The notes: generated by a model from the sequence alone, not told the origin. A stretch of DNA of 64,000 nt from Micromonospora thermarum (GCF_012034245.1 NZ_JAATEO010000006.1:124001-188000); one strand, 5' to 3'; shown: positions 33,920-43,524, counted from the first letter of the stretch. Numbers and translations are program-made.

Positions 33920-33994
33920 CGGCGTTGACACAGTCTCTGGCCGGGGCGCGTGCTCCGGCGCCCGAGCGGACTGTCGAGAGAACCGGGAGGTTGC

Positions 33995-36040
33995 GTGACC
34001 ATGACGAGCGAGTCGGCGACACTGGGCCGCACAACGGGCGAGACACTTGCCGACCGGTTGCGCCAGATCCGGGCCGCGACGTTCGTCGGCCGCGACGACG
34101 AGATCGCGATGTTCCGATCGGCGCTGGATCGACCGGCCGAGACCGCCGGTTTCGCCGTGCTCTACGTCTGGGGGCCCGGCGGCATCGGCAAGTCGGCGCT
34201 GCTGCGGCGCTTCGCCGACGAGGCCGAGGCGGCCGGGCGGGACGTGACCCGGGTCGACGGCCGGATGATCGAGCGGTCACCCGCAGGGTTCGAACGCGCG
34301 GCGCAGGCCGCCAACCTGCCGGGCCGGGTGCTGCTGGTCGACACGTTCGAGGCGTGTCAGGGCATGGAAGGTTGGTTCTGGGACACGTTCCTGCCCGGTC
34401 TGCCCGCCGACGCGCTCGTCGTGCTCGCGAGCCGGGAACCGCCGGATCACCGCCGCCGCACCGACGCGGACTGGGCGGCAGCCGTACGGCTGCTTCCACT
34501 CGCCAATCTTTCCCGTGCGGAAGCGGCCGCCCTGCTGCTCCTGCGCGGTGTCGCGGAACCACTCAGCGACACGCTGTACGCGTTCACCGAGGGGCACCCG
34601 TTGGCGCTGATCCTCGCCGCCGAGGTGGCGTCGAGGCACGACGGCGAGCCGGAACGGTGGACGCCGCACGAGCCGGCCATCAGGACGCTGCTCGACCGGC
34701 TCGTCGGTAACCTGCCTTCGGCGGCGCACCGGCGGGCCCTGGAGATCTGCGCGCACGTCTTCGTCACCCGAGAGGATCTCTTGCGCGAGGTCTTCGGCGA
34801 ACAGGCGGCCGAACTGTTCGCCTGGCTACGCGACCGGCCGTTCATCGAGGCCGGTCCAGAAGGGCTGCGTCCCCACGACCTGGTGCGCGATCTTCTCATC
34901 GCCGATCTGCGCTGGCGCGATCCCGGAGGGTGGCGCGTCATGCACAAACAGGTCAGCTCCTACTTCGTGGAACGCGCGCTCAACGCCGTCGGCTCGCAGG
35001 TGCTGCCGACCCAGCTGGCGCTGAACTACCTGCACCGCCACGGTGACGTCATGGCGAAGTACATCACCTGGCGGGGGCGGGGCGAGGTCTACGAGGACGC
35101 ATACCGGCCCAGTGACCGGGAGGCCGTGCTGCGCATGGCGGAGCGGATGGACGGTCGGCCGGGCGCCGCGCTCGTCGCACACTGGGTTGATCGACAACCC
35201 GACGCGTTCCGTGTCTGCCGCCTCGCGGGCACCGGGCAGACGGTCGCCTTCGTCGCCTGGCTCCGCCTGGCCGAACCCGACGAGACGGACATCCAGGTCG
35301 ATCCGCTCGTCGCAGCGATCTGGCAGCACGCGCGAGAAGCCGGGATGCCCCGTCCCGGCAACAAGATCGCGGTGCAACGTTTTGTCAACATCGACGGAGA
35401 ACACCCGACGTCATCGACAACGATGGACCTGATCTACATGCGCGGCGTCGCCATCTGCCTGCGGGAACCCGGTCTGGCCGGCACCTACATCCACATGCCC
35501 AATCCGGACTACTGGGCACCCGTGCTGGAATACGTCGGCCATGACCGACTCAGCGGCGACCTCTCCTCGGTCTTCGTCCACGACTGGACGGCGATGCCGG
35601 TCCGGCCGTGGCTCGACATGCTGCAGAACCGGCTGCTGCACGGCCCCGAGCCGGCCGAACACCGGCCACAACTCGCCCCGCTCACCCGCGCCGAGTTCGA
35701 CCGCGCCGTACGGGACCTGCTGCGCACCTGGCGCCATCGCCCGTCGATCGCCGTCAATCCACTGATCAACAGCCGCCTCGCCGGCGACGACGAACTCGCC
35801 GCCCGGGTCGAGAAGCTACGGACGGCCGTGGAGGACGCAGTCGACGCCCTCCAAGGCACGTCGCGCGGAGACACCTTGCACCGCACGCTCGCCGCGACGT
35901 TCTTTCACGGCACGCACACCCAGGAGGAAGCTGCCGAACGGCTGAAAGTTCCCTTCGGCACGTACCGCCACCGACTGTCGGCTGCCGTTGACCAGGTCGT
36001 CGAGGAGCTCTGGCGCCGCGCCACGGGAGCGGACTCCTGA
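33995..36040 (+). CDS. STAND ATPase / GNAT-like / HTH regulator, paralogue 2
   Basis: A 681-residue protein from GTG 33995 (GGGAGG just upstream); ATG 34001 is equally possible. Walker A is WGPGGIGKSALL (~60) and Walker B RVLLVDTFEACQGME (~108). The central part includes FRVCRLAGTGQTVAFVAWLR and the GNAT-like beta region to ~540. The C-terminal helix-turn-helix includes QEEAAERLKVPFGTYRHRL. Domain order is identical to paralogues 1 and 3. The last base of its TGA is the first of the next ATG (TGATG), so paralogues 2 and 3 are translated as a coupled pair. Direct repeats lie ~80-110 bp upstream. Confidence 0.75.
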   Translation: MTMTSESATLGRTTGETLADRLRQIRAATFVGRDDEIAMFRSALDRPAETAGFAVLYVWGPGGIGKSALLRRFADEAEAAGRDVTRVDGRMIERSPAGFERAAQAANLPGRVLLVDTFEACQGMEGWFWDTFLPGLPADALVVLASREPPDHRRRTDADWAAAVRLLPLANLSRAEAAALLLLRGVAEPLSDTLYAFTEGHPLALILAAEVASRHDGEPERWTPHEPAIRTLLDRLVGNLPSAAHRRALEICAHVFVTREDLLREVFGEQAAELFAWLRDRPFIEAGPEGLRPHDLVRDLLIADLRWRDPGGWRVMHKQVSSYFVERALNAVGSQVLPTQLALNYLHRHGDVMAKYITWRGRGEVYEDAYRPSDREAVLRMAERMDGRPGAALVAHWVDRQPDAFRVCRLAGTGQTVAFVAWLRLAEPDETDIQVDPLVAAIWQHAREAGMPRPGNKIAVQRFVNIDGEHPTSSTTMDLIYMRGVAICLREPGLAGTYIHMPNPDYWAPVLEYVGHDRLSGDLSSVFVHDWTAMPVRPWLDMLQNRLLHGPEPAEHRPQLAPLTRAEFDRAVRDLLRTWRHRPSIAVNPLINSRLAGDDELAARVEKLRTAVEDAVDALQGTSRGDTLHRTLAATFFHGTHTQEEAAERLKVPFGTYRHRLSAAVDQVVEELWRRATGADS

Positions 36041-37992
36041 TGGAGGTGCTCATCGGGCGGCGAGCCGAGCTCGACCTTTTCCGGTCCGCCCTGACCGCTG
36101 GTGCGGGTGCCCGCACAATTCATTTCGTCCACGGACCGGGCGGCATCGGCAAGTCGGCGCTACTGCGTGGCTTCGCCGAGGTGGCCCGGCAGGCGCAGCG
36201 TCCCGTCCTGGAAATCGACGGGCGGACGGCGCCGTGCACCCCGGCGGCATTCAGCGTCGTGGCCGGGGTCGGTGACCCGTCGACCGTCCTCCTCCTGGAC
36301 AGCTTCGAGCGCTGCCACCGACTGGAGGACTGGTTCTGGGAGAACTTCCTGCCCCGGCTGCCGGCCCGCACAGTCCTCGCCGTGGCCAGCCGTACCCCAC
36401 CGGACCCGCGCTGGAGTCTCGACCCTGGATGGAGCCGTCTGCTCAACGTCATCACGCTCGGCGAGCTCGAGCCGGAATCGGCCGTCGAGGTGCTGCGCGC
36501 ACACGGCAGCCCGGACAGTCGAGCAGCCGGTACCGGGAATCCGTTCCTGCTGACGACGGCGGGTGAAGCGGACGAAGACACCCTGCTGCGACACCTCACC
36601 GGAGACGTCCCGTCCGGGCGGCATCGGGCGGCGCTGGAGGTCTGTGCACACGCGCGAGCGACCTCCGAGCCACTGCTTCGGGCGGCGCTCGGCACCGACG
36701 GTGCGGAGGTCTTCTCCTGGCTGCGTGCGCAGCCCTACATCAAAGCCGGCCCCGGAGGGCTGGTCCCGCACGAAGCGGTGCGCCATGCGGTCCGCACCGG
36801 CTTGCGAAGGCGGAATCCGGATGGATTCGCGGAGCTGCACCACCTGATCCGTCGGCACCTGCTGGCCCGTATCCGCACAGCGCCAGCGACCGAGGTGCCG
36901 CATGCCACCGGCGACCTTCTCTACCTGTACCGCGGTGATCAGGGGACCGCGCGATGCGGTGAGGAGTTCGAGGCCGAGCTCAGGCTGATCGAGGAGATGC
37001 CCTACCAACCCGACTACCGCGGCGACATCCTTCGGCTGGTCCGCATGGCCGAGGGTGCGGAGTCGGCGTCGATTGCCGGGTACTGGCTGGCCCGTCAGCC
37101 GCATTCGTTCCGTGTCCACCGGTTGCGCCGTACCGGCGCCGTCGTCGGATTCTCCGCCTGGCTGCGCCTCGAACAACTCGGCGATTCCGGGCATCCGGAC
37201 GGTGCCGACGTCGACCCGGTCGTGGCTGCGGCGTGGCGGCACGCGCGCATGACCGGGCCGCTGAGCCTGGGGGAGCACCTGGGCATCGCCCGTTTCTCGG
37301 TGACCGAGAGCGGCCACCGGCACGCCGCCGCGTCCATGACCCTCGCCCGGTGGCGCTCCGTCGGGGAGATGCTGCGGGCGAGGCGGGCTCCGCTGTCCTA
37401 CGCGGTCGTACCTGACCGAGGTCAGGACGAGGCTCCGTTCGACGACCTCAATCTGTTGCGGCTCGACGAGCGGCCCTACCTTGGCGCACACGGCTTCGCG
37501 CTGTTCGGGTGCGACTGGCGTGTCCAGTCTGCCGAGCAGTGGCTTGAGGTGCGGAGCAAGGCGATGCTTGCCGGCGCGCCGGTGCCGCAGGCTCCGCAGG
37601 CGCCGCGGCCCGGCTGCCGCGACCTCGTCGTGTTGTCGCGCACGGAGTTCGACGTCGCGGTCCGGGATGCGCTGGGAAGGATTCGCCACCGTGCCAGCCT
37701 TACCGACAACCCACTGCAACGCAGCCGCCTGATCCGTGTGGACGGCGCCGACCTCACCGAGTTGCTCACCCTGACCGCCGAGTCGCTGCGTGAGCAGCGT
37801 GGCGGTGAGGCCCGCTACCGGGCACTGGCTACCACCTACTTCAGGCGGGCGCCCACGCAGGCCGCCGCGGCGGCCCGTCTGAACCTTCCCTTCGGCACGT
37901 ACCGTCGTCACCTCGCCTCCGCCGTACGGGCGGTCAGCGACTGCCTCTGGCGGCAGGAGACGCAGGGGTCCGGTGTGACGCACGAAGCATGA
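36040..37992 (+). CDS. STAND ATPase / GNAT-like / HTH regulator, paralogue 3
   Basis: A 650-residue protein. It begins almost directly with the ATPase (MEVLIGRRAELDLFRSAL), lacking the ~25-residue leader of its neighbours. Walker A is HGPGGIGKSALL (~35) and Walker B TVLLLDSFERCHRLED (~84). The central HSFRVHRLRRTGAVVGFSAW and following beta segments match the GNAT-like region. The C-terminal HTH includes QAAAAARLNLPFGTYRRHL. It is coupled to paralogue 2 by a one-base overlap. It may form a hetero-oligomer with paralogue 2, an inference from coupling and similarity. It ends ~80 bp before a bidirectional terminator. Confidence 0.75.
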   Translation: MEVLIGRRAELDLFRSALTAGAGARTIHFVHGPGGIGKSALLRGFAEVARQAQRPVLEIDGRTAPCTPAAFSVVAGVGDPSTVLLLDSFERCHRLEDWFWENFLPRLPARTVLAVASRTPPDPRWSLDPGWSRLLNVITLGELEPESAVEVLRAHGSPDSRAAGTGNPFLLTTAGEADEDTLLRHLTGDVPSGRHRAALEVCAHARATSEPLLRAALGTDGAEVFSWLRAQPYIKAGPGGLVPHEAVRHAVRTGLRRRNPDGFAELHHLIRRHLLARIRTAPATEVPHATGDLLYLYRGDQGTARCGEEFEAELRLIEEMPYQPDYRGDILRLVRMAEGAESASIAGYWLARQPHSFRVHRLRRTGAVVGFSAWLRLEQLGDSGHPDGADVDPVVAAAWRHARMTGPLSLGEHLGIARFSVTESGHRHAAASMTLARWRSVGEMLRARRAPLSYAVVPDRGQDEAPFDDLNLLRLDERPYLGAHGFALFGCDWRVQSAEQWLEVRSKAMLAGAPVPQAPQAPRPGCRDLVVLSRTEFDVAVRDALGRIRHRASLTDNPLQRSRLIRVDGADLTELLTLTAESLREQRGGEARYRALATTYFRRAPTQAAAAARLNLPFGTYRRHLASAVRAVSDCLWRQETQGSGVTHEA

Positions 37993-38074
37993 AGGGCGCG
38001 ATCCGCTGGATGCGTCGACGGCGAGCAGCGCTGTTCCTCCTACCGCCGATCATGACCAATGTCCTCGATGGAAT

Positions 38075-38113
38075 CCGGTGCGGTGCCGGCGGTGCCGCAC
38101 AGCACCGCACCGG
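38075..38113. terminator. Bidirectional terminator between convergent genes
   Basis: CCGGTGCGGTGC and GCACCGCACCGG form a perfect 12-bp stem with a 15-nt loop. It separates the rightward ATPase-HTH pair from the leftward hydrolase. Confidence 0.8.
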
Positions 38114-38126
38114 GGCACGTGGTGAA

Positions 38127-38828
38127 CTAGATCGACTTGGCAGCGATTTCGATCCACTGGGCGATTGCCTCCGGCTGGGATGCCGGGATCGCGTGCGAGG
38201 CGCCGGGAAGTTCGATGCTGGCCCGTGCGCCGGCACGCTCGGCCATGAAGCGGTGGGCCTCCCGTGGGATGTTGAAGTCGAGCTCGGGATAGATGAACCA
38301 GGACGGGACGGTCTTCCAGGCCGGTTCACCCGAGCCCTCGTTGAGCGCGACGGTGTTCAGCGGGCGCTGGGTGGCGGCGCCCAGGGCCGCCTGCTCGGCC
38401 GGGAGATCGGCGGCGAACTGCTTGTGGAAGTTGTCCTGCCGGATGTACAGGTCCATCGACCCGTCGGGCAGCGGCACCTCGTGCAGGTTGTCGCCCAGCG
38501 TGCCGCCCGGGAACCTGGAAGACAGCTCGGCGATGCTCTCGCCGCGCTCGGGAGCGAACGCCGCGACGAACACCAGGACTTTGACGTTGTCGTGGCCCAC
38601 CGCCGCGTTCGACACGACCGCACCACCGTAGGAGTGCCCGACGAGGACCGCCGGCTCGTCGATGGTGTCCAGGATGCTGGACACGACGGCAGCGTCACCG
38701 GAGAGACTCCGCAGCGGGTTGCCGGCCGCGACGACCCGGTGTCCGACCGCCTGCAGCCGCCCGATCACGCCGTTCCAGCTCGCGGACTCGGCGAACGCGC
38801 CATGGACGAGAACGACCGTGGGCTTCAT
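38127..38828 (-). CDS. Alpha/beta hydrolase (cytoplasmic paralogue)
   Basis: A 233-residue esterase-like enzyme without signal peptide. VVLVHGAFAESASWNGV, VLVGHSYGGAVVSNA (Ser nucleophile), SWFIYPELDFNIP (acid) and LPGASHAIPASQP (His) give a complete triad. It aligns over its whole length with the secreted hydrolase at 32949. AAGGAG lies 8 nt before ATG 38828; the reading back to 38867 lacks an RBS and is not used. Probably hydrolyses small esters; substrate unknown. Confidence 0.9.
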   Translation of the reverse strand: MKPTVVLVHGAFAESASWNGVIGRLQAVGHRVVAAGNPLRSLSGDAAVVSSILDTIDEPAVLVGHSYGGAVVSNAAVGHDNVKVLVFVAAFAPERGESIAELSSRFPGGTLGDNLHEVPLPDGSMDLYIRQDNFHKQFAADLPAEQAALGAATQRPLNTVALNEGSGEPAWKTVPSWFIYPELDFNIPREAHRFMAERAGARASIELPGASHAIPASQPEAIAQWIEIAAKSI

Positions 38829-39363
38829 CTGGCCTGCTCCTTCGGTGGGACTCCAACGGGTGGACAAGACGGCAGCTTGTCGGCGTACGCCTCACCCGCG
38901 TCGCGCGGCACATCAGCCTCGGCGACATGAACCAGCGCCGGCGGCAGAGTGCCCCCGCCACCACGTCCGGCACTGCTCCATGGTGGCCACGGCACACGCT
39001 CACCCACCCGCCCCTCCACCGCCCACCTGCCGCTCATCCCTCGGGCACGACCGTGGCGGGCCGCGGCACCGCGAGGAGCGGCCGGTCACGCACGCTCTGC
39101 GACGAGCCCGGCCACGGGCCGCTGAACAGTTTCTGAGCACCTGGTGACCTGGTAACCCGTCGGCAGCCGCCGTTACCGTCGTGGTCGACGGCCCGCAGCA
39201 CGTATGCGGGCGAAGCCCGCTCATGCCGGCTCGCTACCCGCGGCTCATGCCGGGACCAACCCGGCGCGGTCCTCGCACGATGGGCGACATCGTGTGCCTG
39301 GGGGACGGTGCGTGTCCCCCCTCTTCGGCTCAGCGTCAGGAGCGAGCCAACCTGGAGGTACGA
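38829..39363. other. Intergenic region before the beta-lactamase
   Basis: About 535 bp with no supported gene. Near its 3' end, GCACGATG and CATCGTGTGC (39275-39297) form an inverted repeat with a 5-nt spacer ~70 bp upstream of the beta-lactamase start, a possible operator. The short repeated phrase CGGCTCATGCCGG-like (39219-39253) is also present. Confidence 0.4.
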
Positions 39364-40257
39364 ATGGTTATCGGTCGTCGAAGTCTGCTGGCGGGATCTG
39401 TGGGAGCAGGCGTGCTCATGCTGCCCGGCGCAGCCTATGGCGCCCCGCCGAGCGACACGTGGCGGGAGCAGCTGCGCGAACTCGAGCAGGGATACGCTGG
39501 CCGGATCGGCATGTATGCCCGACACATGGGCACCGGCCGGACGCTGTGCTACCGGGCCGATGAGCGGTTCCCGCTGCTGTCCACGTTCAAGGTGCTGGTG
39601 TCGGCTGCCGTGCTGGATCGCGCCCGGTCGTGTGCGCCGGGCCTGGTGGATCGCCGGATCCGTTGGACCGAGGCGGACCTGGTGGACTACTCCCCCGTGA
39701 CCGAGGCGCACGTAGCGGACGGGCTGACGGTCGCGCAGTTGTGCCACGCCGCCATCACCCGCAGCGACAACACCGCGGGCAACCTGCTGCTGCGCCAGGT
39801 CGGCGGGCCGGTCGGACTGACCGGCTACCTGCGCCGGCTCGGCGACGGGGTGTCGCGGCTGGACCGCTGGGAGACCGATCTGAACGTGTGGGCGCCGGGC
39901 GAGCGCCGGGACACCACGACGCCGGCCGCCATGGGTCGTGACCTGGCGGCGCTCACCGTGGGCCGCGCCCTGCACCCGGACGACCGGACCACACTGGTGG
40001 ACTGGATGCGCGCCACAGTCACCGGCGACAGGCGCATCCGGGCGGGCCTGCCGGCGGGTTGGACGGTCGGCGACAAGACCGGCTCCTCCAACGATTCGTA
40101 CGGCGCCGCCAACGACGTGGCTGTGGCGCATCCGCCGACCGGCGCACCGCTGGTCCTGGCGATCTACACCCGCCGGGAGACCCAGGGCCAGCCGTACGAC
40201 GAGGCGATCATCGCCGAGACCGCCCGGGTCCTGGCCGGCGCGCTCGGTGCCCGGTAG
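39364..40257 (+). CDS. bla: Class A beta-lactamase (Tat-exported)
   Basis: A 297-residue serine beta-lactamase. The leader has a twin-arginine motif (GRRSLLAGS, residues 4-12) and an AYG-A cleavage site. The catalytic set is complete: S73-T-F-K76, S134-D-N136, E170 in WETDLN (the deacylating Glu of the omega loop) and K237-T-G239. It hydrolyses beta-lactams outside the membrane; spectrum cannot be judged. GGAGG precedes ATG 39364. The longer reading to 39181 would place the Tat motif far from the N-terminus. Cys62 and Cys127 are possible extra cysteines. A strong terminator follows. Confidence 0.95.
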   Translation: MVIGRRSLLAGSVGAGVLMLPGAAYGAPPSDTWREQLRELEQGYAGRIGMYARHMGTGRTLCYRADERFPLLSTFKVLVSAAVLDRARSCAPGLVDRRIRWTEADLVDYSPVTEAHVADGLTVAQLCHAAITRSDNTAGNLLLRQVGGPVGLTGYLRRLGDGVSRLDRWETDLNVWAPGERRDTTTPAAMGRDLAALTVGRALHPDDRTTLVDWMRATVTGDRRIRAGLPAGWTVGDKTGSSNDSYGAANDVAVAHPPTGAPLVLAIYTRRETQGQPYDEAIIAETARVLAGALGAR

Positions 40258-40323
40258 CGGCGCAGCCTCCGGCTGGAAGCCGCCGCAGAACTCCCCCGCC
40301 CGATCGCACGACACCATGGTGGG

Positions 40324-40368
40324 GCCGCCACCGTCCGGGCGCAGCGCGCAGTGCCGGACGGTGGCGGC
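40324..40368 (+). terminator. Terminator after the beta-lactamase
   Basis: GCCGCCACCGTCCGG pairs perfectly with CCGGACGGTGGCGGC (15 bp), loop 15 nt, 66 bp after the bla stop. It lies upstream of the lipoprotein gene, so that gene is likely transcribed separately or by read-through. Confidence 0.8.
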
Positions 40369-40419
40369 GCCGTCCTCGGCGACAGGATCGATCCCACCGA
40401 TATGAGGAGGCACAGACAC

Positions 40420-40698
40420 ATGGCCAAACGAACGTGTGCCCTGTTTGCCGTGGCCGGCCTGGCGACGCTGTCCCTGGTGGGCGGCTGCGCCTTCCGCGAG
40501 GCGGTCTGCGGCTCGGACCACTATCCGGTCAAGGCGGTGAACAGCACCGGAAGCACCTGCGTCAAGAAGGGTGAACAGCCGCCGCAGGGCTACGTCCGGT
40601 ACCCGGACGGAAAGGTCCCGAAGTACGTCGACGACGAGTGGGACAGGTACTGGCGCGAGCACCGGCTCGACGAGAACGGCAACGAGTCCACGCCGTGA
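40420..40698 (+). CDS. SCO0607-family lipoprotein
   Basis: A 92-residue lipoprotein. The signal (MAKRTCALFAVAGLATLSLV) ends in a GGC lipobox, giving a lipidated Cys. The mature part follows the SCO0607 pattern: FREAVCGSDHYPVKAV, then EQPPQGYVRYPDGKVPKYVD and DRYWREH. Two cysteines in the mature domain probably form a disulfide. Function is unknown. AGGAGG lies upstream of ATG 40420; a longer start at 40351 is inside the terminator region. The position after a beta-lactamase may be chance. Confidence 0.85.
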   Translation: MAKRTCALFAVAGLATLSLVGGCAFREAVCGSDHYPVKAVNSTGSTCVKKGEQPPQGYVRYPDGKVPKYVDDEWDRYWREHRLDENGNESTP

Positions 40699-40802
40699 TA
40701 CGCCGCGCGGCATCCACTCGATGATCGGGACAACGGTCAGCTGCTCGATCTCCAGCCGGACGCCCGGGCCGGCCCACGATCACCGGCACGGAACGCGATC
40801 GC

Positions 40803-41396
40803 TCAGGCTGCCGGTCCCCGGCGCACATACGCCGTCACCCCGGCCACCACGAGGACCGCAGCCACCACCCAGGAGACGTTCGGCTGGCCGGGCTGCACCA
40901 TCCACGCCCACCACGCCGCGCCTTTCGCGGTGTCCCGGGGGGCGGTCGCCATGGACACCAGGCCGTATCCGAGTACGGGCATCCACGCGGCCTGGACCCG
41001 GATCACCGTTGCGGACAAGAACGTCATGCCGGAGAAGCCCAGGGCGTTTCGCAGCATGGCCAACGTGGCCGCATCGTCCAGCACGGCGGCTCCGGCCACG
41101 GCCAGCGGGAGACAGCACAGCATCATAGCCATCGACGCGTGCGTCATCCGCCGGCCGCGCGTCAACCTCGGCGTCGAACGCTCGAGAAGCACATCCGTCC
41201 CTGCCAGGGTGGTGGTCAGCAGGATCGCCGCCAGCAGCGGCGCCAACACGGCCACTGGTACCCACCATCCCACCAGTGAATCGTGGGACGCGAGCTCGAG
41301 GGCGGCTCCGACGACAGCCATCGCCACTGCCAGCACGGCCACCGGCACGGACCATCCTCCCCGGTCGGCCAGATATCCGCGAAGCCCGGTGCTCAT
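40803..41396 (-). CDS. ABC transporter membrane protein, second subunit
   Basis: A 197-residue protein with about five hydrophobic segments (VPVAVLAVAMAVVGAALEL; WWVPVAVLAPLLAAILLTTT and three more). No cytoplasmic ATPase motifs. It is the last gene of the sigma/anti-sigma/ABC operon. The ATG overlaps the stop of the larger permease (TGATG). It resembles ABC-2-like export permease halves by topology only. It presumably forms the transmembrane channel with its neighbour, powered by the ATPase at 42694. Substrate unknown; such operons often export antibiotics or lantibiotic-like peptides. Confidence 0.7.
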   Translation of the reverse strand: MSTGLRGYLADRGGWSVPVAVLAVAMAVVGAALELASHDSLVGWWVPVAVLAPLLAAILLTTTLAGTDVLLERSTPRLTRGRRMTHASMAMMLCCLPLAVAGAAVLDDAATLAMLRNALGFSGMTFLSATVIRVQAAWMPVLGYGLVSMATAPRDTAKGAAWWAWMVQPGQPNVSWVVAAVLVVAGVTAYVRRGPAA

Positions 41397-42697
41397 CAGC
41401 TCACCAGCTCGGCGAATGCCGACAGGTCGCACGTCCGTCCGGCCTTCAGGTAGTCCGCCAGCCAGGCGCGGCGCGCCGACGGGTCCCGCTGCAGCCGAAC
41501 CGCCACCCGATCCTGGCTCTCCGCTCCCTCCGCTGCGGCCTGCGGGCCGAGCACGAGGGCGATCGCGATGCCATATGCGCGGGAGACGGCCGGGGTCCGC
41601 TCAGCGCACCAGACGCTGAGGAAACTGTCCGCCAGCTCGGCGCGTAGCCCGTCCGGGTCTCGGACGTCGGTCGTGAACAGCTCGGTGCGCCCTTCCAGGA
41701 AGGGGATCGCGAACTCACCGGACGCGTTGGCCGGCCGTTCGGCGGGATGCTCAAGGCCTTGTTCCGCCGCGACACTACCGGGCGGCAGTTCGGCGAGGAT
41801 GGGCTGCGCCAGCTCGGTGACCTCCGGCAGGAGCGCGGCGTGCACGGCGTTCAGGCAGACCTTCGGTTCGTCGGTGGAGCAGACCTGCGACATCGCATCC
41901 GGGTCCGGCTCCGTCCAGGTAGCCGAGTAGGAATTGCCGTTCCACTGCACCGGCAAGGGAGCCAGCTGGGCCGCGGCCACGACAGCCAGCACCGCCGGTA
42001 CCAGTGCCCAGTGACGACGCCGCGCACTGGCGACGAGAAGGGCGGACGCCGCCAGGCCCACCAGCCAGACGATGGCGAGCGCGGCGACGCTGAGGCGCAG
42101 GCGCTGGCCGTCTCCCGAAGGCAGGTTCGAGACAAGGGCCAGCTGAGCGACCCCGTTGTCGAGGTATGTCGGAATCCCGCTGAGCAGGTAGACGATCAAC
42201 GCGACGACGGGAGCGGACCACCGGTGCGGCACCAGCCGGCCCAGGGCGAAACCGATGGCCAGGCAGGCGACACAGCCGAGGATCACCAGCAGGACGGACA
42301 CCTGCCAGCGCCCGCCGGCGTACGTGATCGCCGGGAGGACGGTCCCCGTGACCACAACCGCGACCACCAGGAGCCCGCCGATGACAGCGGCGACGAGTGC
42401 GCCGAACGACGCCACGTCGCACCGCCACCGCGGCATCGGGACTGCCGCCAGCAACTCCTCGACGCCCAGTCGCCGGTCTCGGCCGCCCACCCAGGCTCCG
42501 GCAGCCGCGGCGAGCGGACCGAGCACCAGACCGGTGGTGTTGAGCCACGACACGATGCCGGGTCCGCTGCTCGACCAGGCACCCACCCGGTCGGAGGACA
42601 GACCTGCCATGGCCGTCATCAGCGAGCCCACGGCGGCGAGGCTGACGAGCAGGATGAGTCCGGCCCCACGGCGCAGTTCGAGCTTCGCGGCGATCAC
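41396..42697 (-). CDS. ABC transporter membrane protein with large outer domain
   Basis: A 433-residue protein. Six hydrophobic segments occupy the N-terminal ~270 residues (LILLVSLAAVGSLMTAMAGL and following). A ~160-residue soluble C-terminal part follows (QWNGNSYSATWTEPDPDAMS onward), with cysteines in VCSTDEPKVCLNA, likely outside the membrane. The GTG start at 42697 overlaps the ATPase stop (GTGA). The outer domain may recognise the substrate. ABC-2-type membership is inferred from context and topology. Confidence 0.75.
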   Translation of the reverse strand: MIAAKLELRRGAGLILLVSLAAVGSLMTAMAGLSSDRVGAWSSSGPGIVSWLNTTGLVLGPLAAAAGAWVGGRDRRLGVEELLAAVPMPRWRCDVASFGALVAAVIGGLLVVAVVVTGTVLPAITYAGGRWQVSVLLVILGCVACLAIGFALGRLVPHRWSAPVVALIVYLLSGIPTYLDNGVAQLALVSNLPSGDGQRLRLSVAALAIVWLVGLAASALLVASARRRHWALVPAVLAVVAAAQLAPLPVQWNGNSYSATWTEPDPDAMSQVCSTDEPKVCLNAVHAALLPEVTELAQPILAELPPGSVAAEQGLEHPAERPANASGEFAIPFLEGRTELFTTDVRDPDGLRAELADSFLSVWCAERTPAVSRAYGIAIALVLGPQAAAEGAESQDRVAVRLQRDPSARRAWLADYLKAGRTCDLSAFAELVS

Positions 42698-43524
42698 TGA
42701 GCCACCCCCGACGGTACGGCACGACCGTGCAGCGCGGCCGTGTATCCGCGTTCCAGCGCCGATGTCCCGTCCTCCGTGGATCCGAAGGCCGCGCCCAGCC
42801 GCTCGAGCTGTGCGGGGTGGGTGCGCAGGACGACGCGGCCCTCGCGGACGAGGATGGCCTGATCGCAGATGGCGGCCACATCGTCGACGATGTGGGTGCT
42901 GATCAACACGGTGGTGTCGGCGCCGACCTCGCGCAGCAGACGCCGGAAAGTGATGCGCTGTTCCGGGTCCAGTCCGACCGTGGGCTCGTCGAGCAACAAC
43001 ACGTCGGGGTCGTTGACCAGAGCCTGCGCCAGGCCGGCACGACGCAACATGCCTCCGGAGAGCGACTTCATGCGGGTGTCCGCCCGATCGGCCAACCCGA
43101 CCCGCTCGATCGCCCGATCCACCGCGGCGGCTGCCCGCCGTGACGGGACCTCCTTCAGCCAGGCGAAGTATGCGACGAACTCACGCACCGTGAACCGCGG
43201 ATACGACCCGAACGCCTGCGGGAGATAACCCAGTTGCCGTCGGATCTGCCGCCGGTCACGTTCGTGCCGCACGTCACGACCGAGCAGCCTGACCTCGCCG
43301 GAGGTGGCCGTCAGGATGGTCGCCAGAACCCTCATCAGGGTCGTCTTGCCGGCGCCGTTGGGACCCAACAGACCGTGCACGCCGGTGGTCAGATCGAGGT
43401 CGACGCTGTCGAGGGCGCGGCGTGCGCCACGGCCCCGGCCGTACCGCACGCTGAGACCGCTCAGCCGGATCGTCGAGGCGTGACCAGCGGCCGACGCAGA
43501 TGATCGTGGATCAGTGGACATCAT
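42694..43524 (-). CDS. ABC transporter ATP-binding protein
   Basis: A 276-residue ABC ATPase. Walker A LLGPNGAGKTTLM, Q-loop region LGYLPQAFGSYPRFTV, signature LSGGMLRRAGLAQAL, Walker B VLLLDEPTVGLDP and H-loop ISTHIVDD. It is of the CcmA/multidrug-exporter type that partners with ABC-2 permeases. Start codons ATG-ATG at 43524/43521 lie inside the end of the anti-sigma gene (14-nt overlap) after AAGGGAG. The longer reading to 43728 is antisense to nothing but lies within the anti-sigma gene's frame-shifted shadow and is rejected. Confidence 0.92.
   Translation of the reverse strand: MMSTDPRSSASAAGHASTIRLSGLSVRYGRGRGARRALDSVDLDLTTGVHGLLGPNGAGKTTLMRVLATILTATSGEVRLLGRDVRHERDRRQIRRQLGYLPQAFGSYPRFTVREFVAYFAWLKEVPSRRAAAAVDRAIERVGLADRADTRMKSLSGGMLRRAGLAQALVNDPDVLLLDEPTVGLDPEQRITFRRLLREVGADTTVLISTHIVDDVAAICDQAILVREGRVVLRTHPAQLERLGAAFGSTEDGTSALERGYTAALHGRAVPSGVAQ

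Noticed and set aside
36160..37983. 607-codon minus-strand ORF opposite ATPase-HTH paralogue 3
   Set aside because: Composition is that of a third-position-GC shadow; the plus strand has Walker motifs and paralogues.
39034..40713. 559-codon minus-strand ORF across the beta-lactamase
   Set aside because: Antisense to a gene with a complete class A catalytic set; no recognisable content.
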